This document shows positions 17,874 to 25,653 of a stretch of DNA of 64,000 nucleotides, one piece after another. The DNA comes from Candidatus Eisenbergiella stercoravium (GTDB lineage Bacteria; Bacillota; Clostridia; Lachnospirales; Lachnospiraceae): contig DXHY01000016.1 of NCBI GenBank assembly GCA_019113175.1, positions 39,236 through 103,235 on the forward strand. The letters are read 5' to 3'. Position 1 is the stretch's first letter. Each line of letters begins with the position of its first letter. The position numbers and the translations under genes were made by a program. The notes under the pieces were generated by a model. That model was not told the DNA's origin. It did no database searches and was given only the letters and a program-made list of their open reading frames with translations.

Positions 17874-20195
17874 TCAGAACGGAGAATCATCTTCTTCATC
17901 TGCTTCCCCCAGAGGGAGATTCGATTCCGGAAGGTTCAGTTCCACATTTCCGATCACCTCTCCGGTATCCGGGTTCACCCGGGTGCCATCGGGAAGAATG
18001 CCTTCTCCGGTTTCCGGATCTATTGTAATATCATCCGCAGTATAGCCGCCGGTGTCACCCGCATCTTCAGGCGCGCTGCCGTCGCCGTCCGCCCCGGAGC
18101 CTCCGCCATCGTCCATGCCGCTTCCTCCCGTACCATCCGTTCCGGTTCCCTCTGTGTCTCCGGAAGCAGTTCCTCCCTCCGGTGTTTCTCCATCCTCCGG
18201 AGAAGCTTCCTCATCGTTTCCGCTGACGTCGTTCCCGCTTACCAGCTCCTGCTGATAGGCAATCTGGGCTTCCTCAAGCTCCTGCTGTTCAGCCTCGCTC
18301 AAGGGCTCAGTCATGAAAATATCAAGATAGGGAAGAACCTCGGTCAGAATGCTTCTTACAATTCTGGTTGCGTATTTCGCATCGTCCTGATTCTGAGCAT
18401 TCGGCCGGTCCACCACCACATAGATGGCGATCTCCGGATCATCCGCCGGAGCATATCCCATAAAGGATACCACGTATTCATTATTTCCTCTGGGCTGGGT
18501 TTCCGCAGTTCCCGTTTTTCCGCCGATCAGATAGCCGGCCGGTCTTGCCGTATGGCCCGTTCCTTTTTCTCCGATAACCACCTGCAGGCAGTAGTCGCGG
18601 ATTTTTTCAGAAGTTTCCTCCGATATTACCTGTTTTAACAGCCTTGGCTCAATGTTTCTCACCACGGAGCCATCCGATGAGGTGATCTGGCTTACCACGT
18701 GCGGCTCATAATAATAGCCGCCGTTGATCAGGGCGCAGAAGCCCGTGATCATCTGGATCATGGTCACGTTGAAGCCCTGCCCGAAGGTGGTAGTAGCCAA
18801 CTCCACCGGTCCCATGGTATCCTCTGTAAATACCAGAGAAGCAGTCCTGGCCTCTCCCGCCAGATCGATATTGGTTTTCAGTCCGAAATTGAAATCCTCC
18901 ATGTACTTCAGAAGGGTAGTCTTTCCGATTGCCTGTCCCATCTTCATCAGTGCCACATTGCAGGACCGCTCGATGGCCTGGGAGATGGTCAGTATTCCGT
19001 CTCCGTACACATTATGGCATTTGATGGGCTTCTGTCCCTCCGCCACGACCAGGCTTCCTCCGCAGTCATAGGTCTCATTTCCGGTCAGCGCTCCGCTCTC
19101 CAGTCCGGCCGCCGCCGTGAAGGGCTTCATGGTGGAGCCCGGCTCATAGGTATTGGAAATACAGTAGTTTCTCCAGAGATAATTCAGCTGGCGGTAAAGC
19201 GTATCGTCATCCATCTGGGCAAGCGCCGCCTCGTTGATAACCTCTTCCAGCACAGTACCGTCCGTATCCACCATATTCTGCCCGATCAGCGCGTCCGTAT
19301 TTCGCGGATCATTCAGATCAAAATTCGGATAGCTGGCCATGGCAAGCACCTCGCCGCTGTCCACATCCATGATAACGCAGCCCACATTTCTCGCTCCGTT
19401 TCCCTCCCGGACCGCGTCCTTATAAGTATCGTTGAATTCCTTAAGCTTTCTCTCCACAATGCTCTGGATATTTACATCCAGCGTGCTCACCAGATTGTTT
19501 CCATCCACGGCAGCCTTCGTCGTCCGCTCCAGATTAGCGTCATCGTTCATATAGCCATATTCCCGGCCATTGATTCCGCTCAGCTCGTCGTTATAGTATT
19601 CCTCCAGGCCATAGCTTCCCACATTGTCGCCGCTGGTAAATCCGATCACATCGCTGGCAAGGCTTCCCATCGGATAGCTTCTGCGGTATTCCTCTTCAAA
19701 CCACACGCCCTGGATGTTTTTTCCTGTTTTCTCATCATTCATCATCTCCTGGAAAGGAGCAATCTCATCATAGGTAAGCTGTCTTGCCAGAACATAGTAC
19801 TGAGAATCGGGATTCGCTTCGTTATAGCTCCGGATCTTTCCCTCATCCACATCAAAACACTGTGTCAGCGCGGAAATGGTAGCATCCACAAACTCCTCTT
19901 CTTCATTCATCAGCTTGCAGTCGAGCACCACATTGTACACCTTTTCGCTCACCGCCAGCTTCGTTCCCTTACGGTCCGTGATCTCTCCCCGCTTATAGGG
20001 AAGGGTACGGCTGGAATACTGCTGCTGGGATAGCACCTGTTTCTCATACTGTTCTCCGTTGTCCCGGTTGATCAGGATCAGCCGGACGCTTAATCCGGTA
20101 AAAGCCAGCAGTACGCACAGATACAGTACCACCAGCTTTTTCTGCATTTTTGTTGTGAATCTGTTATAACGCTTTTCTTTTCTTTCCTTTTCCAA
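17874..20195 (-). CDS. Class B penicillin-binding protein with long acidic C-terminal tail
   Basis: A 773-residue transpeptidase: cytoplasmic basic segment, membrane anchor (about 20-42), dimerisation domain, and a transpeptidase domain with EPGSTMKPF (SxxK), RSCNVAL (SxN) and GGKTGTAE (KTG). After the catalytic domain comes a roughly 130-residue tail rich in Gly, Asp, Glu and Thr, without cysteines or PASTA repeats. Start is TTG at 20195, with GGAGG at 6 bases. It lies directly downstream of the ftsL-like gene, the usual place of ftsI (PBP2B). The tail is unusual and is probably a disordered extracytoplasmic extension. Confidence 0.9.
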   Translation of the reverse strand: MEKERKEKRYNRFTTKMQKKLVVLYLCVLLAFTGLSVRLILINRDNGEQYEKQVLSQQQYSSRTLPYKRGEITDRKGTKLAVSEKVYNVVLDCKLMNEEEEFVDATISALTQCFDVDEGKIRSYNEANPDSQYYVLARQLTYDEIAPFQEMMNDEKTGKNIQGVWFEEEYRRSYPMGSLASDVIGFTSGDNVGSYGLEEYYNDELSGINGREYGYMNDDANLERTTKAAVDGNNLVSTLDVNIQSIVERKLKEFNDTYKDAVREGNGARNVGCVIMDVDSGEVLAMASYPNFDLNDPRNTDALIGQNMVDTDGTVLEEVINEAALAQMDDDTLYRQLNYLWRNYCISNTYEPGSTMKPFTAAAGLESGALTGNETYDCGGSLVVAEGQKPIKCHNVYGDGILTISQAIERSCNVALMKMGQAIGKTTLLKYMEDFNFGLKTNIDLAGEARTASLVFTEDTMGPVELATTTFGQGFNVTMIQMITGFCALINGGYYYEPHVVSQITSSDGSVVRNIEPRLLKQVISEETSEKIRDYCLQVVIGEKGTGHTARPAGYLIGGKTGTAETQPRGNNEYVVSFMGYAPADDPEIAIYVVVDRPNAQNQDDAKYATRIVRSILTEVLPYLDIFMTEPLSEAEQQELEEAQIAYQQELVSGNDVSGNDEEASPEDGETPEGGTASGDTEGTGTDGTGGSGMDDGGGSGADGDGSAPEDAGDTGGYTADDITIDPETGEGILPDGTRVNPDTGEVIGNVELNLPESNLPLGEADEEDDSPF

Positions 20196-20214
20196 AATGC
20201 TCCTCCGAACCGGG

Positions 20215-20748
20215 TCATTTGTCGATATCCGTAATCTGCCTTACATAATCATTCCCCTCGTCCGGAACGGTCACAATCTGATTCTCGTCCGGGTATACCA
20301 TGCCGAGCTCGGTAATGGCAATTCTGCGGATCTCATCCAGGTCCACAGAGCTTTCAATTCTGCTGTACTCCTCATCGTTTGCCGTCCTGAGGCTGTTGAG
20401 CGTGCTTTCCATCGTGGAAATATGCTTCACGCTTGCCGTAATCTCCGACTGCAGACGGATATAGCCGATCAGGACAAATCCTGCCACCAGAAGAGATGCT
20501 GTCAGAAACAGCACATAACCAAGGTTCATATAAACCGCCCGGTCCCGGTTCTTCTTCACGGTATGAGTCAGCTCTTTCGGACGGCCCGGCTTCTGAAGCT
20601 CCGTCACCACATCAAGCTGCCTTGCCGTATTTCCGTCGGTCATCCTGCCATAGACACCGCGTCCCCCGGTTCTTTCATATTCTCTTCTCCCGGTATTCCC
20701 ATATCCGCTTCTGTGTGCTCTTAGTGTGTTCTGTGCATTGTGTGCCAT
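20215..20748 (-). CDS. ftsL: FtsL-like septum protein
   Basis: A 177-residue bitopic protein: a long, basic N-terminal cytoplasmic part (1-70), one membrane helix (about 73-98, LGYVLFLTASLLVAGFVLI), then a coiled-coil-like segment and a conserved DLDEIRRIAITELGMVYP patch typical of FtsL C-termini. FtsL joins FtsQ and FtsB in the complex that activates septal synthesis. Sequence similarity in this family is weak, so the call rests on topology and on its position between rsmH and ftsI. ATG 20748 has AGGGAG upstream. Confidence 0.85.
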   Translation of the reverse strand: MAHNAQNTLRAHRSGYGNTGRREYERTGGRGVYGRMTDGNTARQLDVVTELQKPGRPKELTHTVKKNRDRAVYMNLGYVLFLTASLLVAGFVLIGYIRLQSEITASVKHISTMESTLNSLRTANDEEYSRIESSVDLDEIRRIAITELGMVYPDENQIVTVPDEGNDYVRQITDIDK

Positions 20749-20801
20749 GGCAATTCTCCCTGTTTACGATTCTGAAAATACTGTTCTATGATTCTGCGGA
20801 G

Positions 20802-21776
20802 TCATCCGGCTCCGTCATCTGTCCGTTCCTCCGCTTCAGCCTTTTCAAAAATTCTGAGCTTTGCGCTTTTGGAACGGGGATTTTCTTCCATCTCTTCTTC
20901 TGACGGAAGGATGGGCTTTCTTGTGATTACCCTGCCCAGGGACTTTTTTCCGCATATACAGACCGGAAAATCCGGCGGACAGGTGCAGGGATTTTCATTC
21001 CTGCGGAATGCCGTCTTCACGATCCGGTCCTCCAGGGAATGGAAGGTGATGATGCATATCCTTCCTCCCGGATTCAAAAGTCCGATCAGACCATCTATGG
21101 AATTCTTCAAAACCTCAAGTTCCCGGTTACATTCGATACGAAGCGCCTGAAACGTCCGTTTTGAAGGATGTCCGCCCTTCTTCTGTATCTTTGCCGGTAT
21201 GGCCGCGCTGATCAGTTCATTCAGCTGGCCCGTCGTCTCGATGGGCCCCTTCTGTCTGGCCTGTACAATATGCTTCGCAATATTTTTGGCAAACTGTTCC
21301 TCGCCGTAATCCCGGATCACCCGGTAAAGCTCGTTTTCCGGATAGTCATTCACGATTTCCTTCGCGGTGAGGGTCTGTCTGTTATCCATCCGCATGTCAA
21401 GAGGCGCATCATAGCGATAGGAAAAACCGCGTTCCGCATTGTCAAGCTGATAGGAGGAAACCCCCAGATCGAGCACAATGCCGTCCACGCCCCGATACCC
21501 CAGCGACCTGACTGTCTCTGCCGCATTGCAGTAGTTGTCCCGGATGAGCGTAAAATTTTTTCCTTCCTCTCCAAATTCGGAAAGCCTTCTTCCCGCCGCC
21601 TCAAGAGCCTCCTCATCCTGATCAATTCCGATCAGGTGTCCTCCCTGTAAGCGCCGCAGGATCTCGCTGCTGTGGCCTCCTCCGCCCAGCGTACCGTCCA
21701 GATAGATTCCATCCGGCTTTATCTTCAGTCCTTCAATTGTCTCTTCCAGCAGTACTGATCTGTGCCTGAACTCCAT
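20802..21776 (-). CDS. rsmH: 16S rRNA (cytosine(1402)-N(4))-methyltransferase
   Basis: A 324-residue SAM-dependent methyltransferase (MraW). Signatures: [15 protein letters not shown] at the start, the SAM loop [14 protein letters not shown], the [10 protein letters not shown] motif, and the [15 protein letters not shown] region of the inserted helical domain. It methylates C1402 in the ribosomal P site. It lies 22 bases downstream of mraZ and shares its transcript. The C-terminal tail (EERTDDGAG) is acidic and slightly long. Confidence 0.97.
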   Translation of the reverse strand: MEFRHRSVLLEETIEGLKIKPDGIYLDGTLGGGGHSSEILRRLQGGHLIGIDQDEEALEAAGRRLSEFGEEGKNFTLIRDNYCNAAETVRSLGYRGVDGIVLDLGVSSYQLDNAERGFSYRYDAPLDMRMDNRQTLTAKEIVNDYPENELYRVIRDYGEEQFAKNIAKHIVQARQKGPIETTGQLNELISAAIPAKIQKKGGHPSKRTFQALRIECNRELEVLKNSIDGLIGLLNPGGRICIITFHSLEDRIVKTAFRRNENPCTCPPDFPVCICGKKSLGRVITRKPILPSEEEMEENPRSKSAKLRIFEKAEAEERTDDGAG

Positions 21777-21797
21777 TCCGGCCGCATCCTTTCCGCA

Positions 21798-22235
21798 TCA
21801 GATTCCCAGCCCCAGCTCGGACATGCGTTCCGCGATATCCTCCATGGCTTCGTCTTCATCCTCCTGCAGGGCTTCCCACTTCTCCCGGCTCCAGATCTCA
21901 ATGCGGCTGGCCACGCCGACCATGACCACATCCTTCTGAAGTCCGGCAAATTCACGGAGATTTCCGGGGATCAGAATTCTCCCCTGCTTGTCCACCTCCA
22001 CCTGGGCGGCTCCTGCCAGAAAGAACCTGGCGAACTGACGGTTATCCTTCCTGCTCAACGGAAGGGCCTTCAGCTTTTCCTCAAAGGCGTTCCATTCCTG
22101 ATTGTCATAGACGAACAGGCAGCCATCCAACCCCTTGGTAATCACAAATTCTTCTCCGAGACTCTCTCTGAATTTGGAGGGTATGATCAGCCTGCCCTTC
22201 GCATCGATTGTATGATTGTACTCACCCATAAACAT
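21798..22235 (-). CDS. mraZ: Transcriptional regulator MraZ
   Basis: A 145-residue AbrB-fold protein with two SpoVT-AbrB-like repeats: [21 protein letters not shown] and, in the second half, [19 protein letters not shown]. MraZ binds repeated boxes ahead of its own operon and represses the dcw cluster. I start at MFMGEYNH (ATG 22235), which has AGGGCGG upstream and matches the family N-terminus. Four boxes and a strong promoter are visible at 22321-22393, so autoregulation is supported by the sequence. Confidence 0.96.
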   Translation of the reverse strand: MFMGEYNHTIDAKGRLIIPSKFRESLGEEFVITKGLDGCLFVYDNQEWNAFEEKLKALPLSRKDNRQFARFFLAGAAQVEVDKQGRILIPGNLREFAGLQKDVVMVGVASRIEIWSREKWEALQEDEDEAMEDIAERMSELGLGI

Positions 22236-22320
22236 GACAATCACCGCCCTGAAAAAGCAGCATGTTTGTGATTCCTTATGGAAATGCCCCACAAAAGCGT
22301 CCGCCTTCTGGAGCTTTCCT

Positions 22321-22357
22321 CCACTTTAAACCACTTCGAACCACTTTCCGCCACTTT
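22321..22357 (-). promoter_or_regulatory. MraZ operator: four boxes at exact 10-bp spacing
   Basis: CCACTT begins at 22321, 22331, 22341 and 22351 (AAGTGG on the minus strand), one helical turn apart. This matches the known MraZ recognition pattern of GTGG-containing direct repeats upstream of mraZ. The boxes begin right at the predicted transcription start, so bound MraZ would block initiation or early elongation. Confidence 0.85.
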
Positions 22358-22364
22358 TATATTG

Positions 22365-22393
22365 ATTTTAGTATAAGTCAGGGCATTTTGCAA
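22365..22393 (-). promoter_or_regulatory. Sigma-A promoter of the dcw cluster (PmraZ)
   Basis: Minus-strand TTGCAA (22393-22388), 17-base spacer, TAAAAT (22370-22365). Transcription would begin around 22358, immediately before the MraZ boxes, giving a leader of about 120 nt. Confidence 0.8.
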
Positions 22394-22416
22394 GAAAAAA
22401 TCAGCAGATGGATAAA

Positions 22417-22456
22417 AAAAGAGATCCGGGAAGCCAAAAAACTTCCCGGACCTCTC
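22417..22456 (-). terminator. Rho-independent terminator after the PAS-CPBP gene
   Basis: Minus-strand GGTCCGGGAAG pairs with CTTCCCGGATC and is followed by seven T. It separates the PAS-CPBP gene from the dcw promoter just downstream. Confidence 0.88.
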
Positions 22457-22465
22457 TTCAGTCCG

Positions 22466-23497
22466 TTATACAAAATTCAGAAAGCTGGCGACCGTACCCA
22501 GCGCGAAATGAGGAATTGTAAGTCCCCATACGGATCTCTGCTTCTGGTAAATCAGGCAGAGAATGCAGGAAAGCAGCATGGCACAGATCATATATGCCAG
22601 CCCCTTATGAATATGAACCGCCCCAAAGAACAGAGAAGAAACAGCGACTGAAATCCATTCTCTGTATTTTCCCACAAAGAGCCGGTCCAGACTCTCCTGT
22701 ATGATTCCGTGGGAGATAAATTCCTGGGCAAATGCCGTAACCGGATAAATCCATTGTGCCCAGGTCAGCGCCCGCCAGTCCCAAAAGGGCATCTCAGGAT
22801 CAAAAAAGCCGGGCCAAAAGCGGAGGATGGCCGCCTTAACAGCCAGAAGCAGAAAAATGCCGGCCACAGTAATCGTGCCGTTGACGGGCAATGATTTTTT
22901 TAAGCTTCTCCCGTCCAGTCCGATATCCGCAATGGAAAGGTTGGTATACCGGATCAGAAGGAAGCCCGCAGCCAGTCCAGCGATCTCCAGAACTATGGTG
23001 AGCGTGCTGCTGTCAATGCTTCTTCCTGAAGCATCCCAGACAGCGTACAGAAAGATCCATCCGCAGAGAATGGAAACCATCGCCGTGAAGGCAGCCATAA
23101 AATCCTTCTGCTTCTTCTGCAGCATCGTTCGTTCCGTCACATCGGTAAACTGGACAATAATGCCCGCCGGTGCTGAATGTCCGTCATCCTCATACAGGAA
23201 GGAGGTCCGGACCTGCAGATACAGCCTGGTTCCCCCGGGCTGCGTATAGCTTACCTCTTTTCTGTGCACTCTGTCCTTATCATAGATGGAATCCAGAATA
23301 AGCTGATGGAAGTCATCGTTATCCGGGGAGGAGGACGCTTCCATCAGCGCCGCATATTTCCGGTTCTGAAATTCCTCCGGAATTCCCAGCAGGCGCAACC
23401 CGCTGGGGTTCAGAAAGGCTACCGTTCCATCCGGATTCAGAACCATCACTCCATCAGACACATCCCGCAGCACCCGGGATACAAAAAGCTGTTTCAT
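22466..23497 (-). CDS. PAS domain fused to CPBP-family membrane protease-like domain
   Basis: A 343-residue protein. Residues 1-125 form a PAS sensor (ends in the PAC-type IIVQFTDVTERTML), followed by a short coil and about six to eight membrane helices. The C-terminal helices carry a CPBP (CAAX protease and bacteriocin-processing, Abi) pattern: QEFISHGIIQ in place of the usual EExxxRG, FGAVHI (FxxxH) and IPHFALG. Known CPBP proteins are intramembrane glutamyl proteases or bacteriocin-immunity proteins; the altered first motif leaves activity uncertain. A PAS sensor on this fold suggests a ligand- or redox-controlled membrane protein. It lies between ychF and the dcw promoter, with its own terminator. 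Confidence 0.8.
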   Translation of the reverse strand: MKQLFVSRVLRDVSDGVMVLNPDGTVAFLNPSGLRLLGIPEEFQNRKYAALMEASSSPDNDDFHQLILDSIYDKDRVHRKEVSYTQPGGTRLYLQVRTSFLYEDDGHSAPAGIIVQFTDVTERTMLQKKQKDFMAAFTAMVSILCGWIFLYAVWDASGRSIDSSTLTIVLEIAGLAAGFLLIRYTNLSIADIGLDGRSLKKSLPVNGTITVAGIFLLLAVKAAILRFWPGFFDPEMPFWDWRALTWAQWIYPVTAFAQEFISHGIIQESLDRLFVGKYREWISVAVSSLFFGAVHIHKGLAYMICAMLLSCILCLIYQKQRSVWGLTIPHFALGTVASFLNFV

Positions 23498-23533
23498 CCT
23501 CTGACAGCACCTGCCTTTTTGCCGTTCCCCATA

Positions 23534-24631
23534 TCAGACGTTAAACCGGAAGAGGATCGTATCCCCGTCCTGCACCACGTAATCCTTTCCTTCCATGCGG
23601 ACAAGGCCCTTCTCCCTCGCGGCGGCAAGAGAACCCTGCTCCAGCAGATCCTTGTAGTTTACCACTTCGGCCTTGATGAAGCCCCGTTCAAAATCGCTGT
23701 GAATCTTGCCGGCGGCCTGGGGTGCCTTCGTTCCCCGCCTGATGGTCCACGCTCTCGTCTCGTCCTCTCCGGAAGTCAGAAAACTGATCAGGCCCAGCAG
23801 ATGGTAGCTGGCCTTCACCAGCTTGTCAAGTCCGGACTCCTTCAGGCCCAGATCCTCCAGGAACATGGCCTTCTCATCGTCGTCCAGCTCGGAAATCTCC
23901 TCCTCGATCTGGGCGCAGATGACGAATACCTCGCTGCCGTTTTCCGCTGCATAGCTTCTGACCGCCTGCACGCCCGGATTGGAAGCGCCATCGTCGGCAA
24001 GATCATCCTCTCCCACGTTTGCCGCATAGATCACCGGCTTTGCGGTCAGAAGATTCAGAGAGGAAAAGATCGCTTCCTCATCCTCATCGGCAGGCTGGAA
24101 TTTCGCCGCAAGAGCGCCCGTCTCCAGAAGCTCCTTCACCCGCTGCAGAAGATCCGCTTCCTTCGCCAGCGTCTTGTCCATTCTGGCCTGCTTGCCCACC
24201 TTGGCGATCCTTCTTTCCAGGATCTCGATGTCGGAGAAGATCAGCTCCAGATTAATGGTCTCGATATCCCGGAGGGGATCGATGCTTCCGTCCACATGCA
24301 CCACGTTGGGATCTTCAAAACAGCGCACTACATGGATAATCGCATCCACCTCACGGATGTTGCTTAAAAACTGGTTGCCAAGTCCTTCTCCCTTCGAGGC
24401 TCCCTTCACCAGTCCGGCGATATCCACAAACTCAATCACGGCGGGCGTCACCTTTTTGGAATGATACATATCCCCCAGAAGCTTCAGCCGCTCGTCCGGA
24501 ACGGATACAATTCCCACATTGGGATCTATGGTGCAGAACGGATAGTTTGCCGATTCCGCTCCCGCTTTGGTCAGTGAATTAAATAATGTGCTCTTGCCCA
24601 CGTTCGGCAGGCCGACGATTCCTAATTTCAT
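23534..24631 (-). CDS. ychF: Redox-regulated ATPase YchF (OLA1 family)
   Basis: A 365-residue Obg-family P-loop protein. G1 is [13 protein letters not shown]3 is [16 protein letters not shown]; the G4-like region reads NVGED instead of NKxD, the change that makes YchF prefer ATP. A coiled-coil arm sits mid-protein and the C-terminal TGS-like domain has [24 protein letters not shown]. YchF associates with ribosomes and is implicated in translation and stress control. SD AAAGGAG precedes ATG 24631. Placed just downstream of rsgA, another ribosome-linked GTPase. Confidence 0.97.
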   Translation of the reverse strand: MKLGIVGLPNVGKSTLFNSLTKAGAESANYPFCTIDPNVGIVSVPDERLKLLGDMYHSKKVTPAVIEFVDIAGLVKGASKGEGLGNQFLSNIREVDAIIHVVRCFEDPNVVHVDGSIDPLRDIETINLELIFSDIEILERRIAKVGKQARMDKTLAKEADLLQRVKELLETGALAAKFQPADEDEEAIFSSLNLLTAKPVIYAANVGEDDLADDGASNPGVQAVRSYAAENGSEVFVICAQIEEEISELDDDEKAMFLEDLGLKESGLDKLVKASYHLLGLISFLTSGEDETRAWTIRRGTKAPQAAGKIHSDFERGFIKAEVVNYKDLLEQGSLAAAREKGLVRMEGKDYVVQDGDTILFRFNV

Positions 24632-24672
24632 AGTCTGTTCTGTCTCCTTTATCTATCAGTGTTTCCGGGCGT

Positions 24673-25653
24673 TCAGTATTTCCTCCTGTCCTTCAGCTCC
24701 CCGTAAAGCTGGCAGTAATTTTCATATCTGCTTCTGCTGATCTCTCCGCGCTGAAGGGCTTCCTTTACGCCGCAGTCCGGTTCATTGATGTGGGCGCAGC
24801 CCGTAAAACGGCACTGCGGCTCCCATTTCCTGAATTCCGGGAAATAATCTCCCAGCTCTTCCTTTTCCATATCAAAAAGCTCGATGGAGCTGAAGCCCGG
24901 CGTATCCACAATCCAGGTTCCCTGACGGATGCGGATCAGCTCCGAATGCCTGGTGGTATGTCTTCCTCTTTCGATTCTGCTGATCTCTCCCGTCTGCATG
25001 GATACGCCGTCCTGCAGCTCATTGATGAGGGAGGATTTTCCGACACCGCTGGGGCCCGCCACCGTAGTGGTTCTGCCCTCCAGAAGCGTCTGAAGCTCCG
25101 GCAGTCCCTCTCCTGTCACCGCGCTGGTAAAGACCACCGGATAACCGGCGGCACGGTAGCTGTCGGAAAGAGCAGCACAGATTTTTTCATCCGCAAGATC
25201 CTTTTTATTAAAGCAGATGCAGCAGGCAATCCCCTGCCGCTCCATGGTCACGAGAAAGCGGTCCATCAGGTTCAGGTTCGGCTGAGGGCTTACCGCCGCC
25301 ATGATGATGAGCGCCTGGTCCACATTCGCCACAGCGGGGCGGATGAGCGCGCTGCTGCGCGGCAGGATTTGGGTCACATTGCCCTCCTTTTCCTCCTCAC
25401 TCGTGATGTCAAATTCCACATAATCGCCGGGAAGAGGCTTTTTCCCATCCTTCCGGAAAATTCCCTTCGCCCGGCATTCGTACAGGCCGTCCGCAGATCC
25501 CGGGACTTCCCGCGTGCCTTCCGGCAGCAAGTCACTCTGCGCTGCTATCTCCGCAGTCCCCTGGTCCGCCATCCGCGGCGCTCCGGCCTCTTCCGAAGGG
25601 TCGGGCGCCACATAATAAAACCCTGCAATTCCTCTGATTATTCTTCCTCTCAT
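24673..25653 (-). CDS. rsgA: Ribosome small-subunit GTPase RsgA
   Basis: A 326-residue circularly permuted GTPase aiding 30S maturation. An N-terminal OB fold (IIRGIAGFYYV...), then G4 FNKKDL before G1 GPSGVGKSSLIN (the permuted order), G3 DTPGFSS, and a C-terminal zinc site with CRFTGCAHINEPDCGVK. The OB fold is interrupted after residue 16 by about 35 extra residues (DPSEEAGAPRMADQG...) not present in typical RsgA. ATG 25653 overlaps the prkC stop by 4 bases (ATGA), so it is translationally coupled to the kinase. The prkC-rsgA pairing is common in Firmicutes. Confidence 0.96.
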   Translation of the reverse strand: MRGRIIRGIAGFYYVAPDPSEEAGAPRMADQGTAEIAAQSDLLPEGTREVPGSADGLYECRAKGIFRKDGKKPLPGDYVEFDITSEEEKEGNVTQILPRSSALIRPAVANVDQALIIMAAVSPQPNLNLMDRFLVTMERQGIACCICFNKKDLADEKICAALSDSYRAAGYPVVFTSAVTGEGLPELQTLLEGRTTTVAGPSGVGKSSLINELQDGVSMQTGEISRIERGRHTTRHSELIRIRQGTWIVDTPGFSSIELFDMEKEELGDYFPEFRKWEPQCRFTGCAHINEPDCGVKEALQRGEISRSRYENYCQLYGELKDRRKY

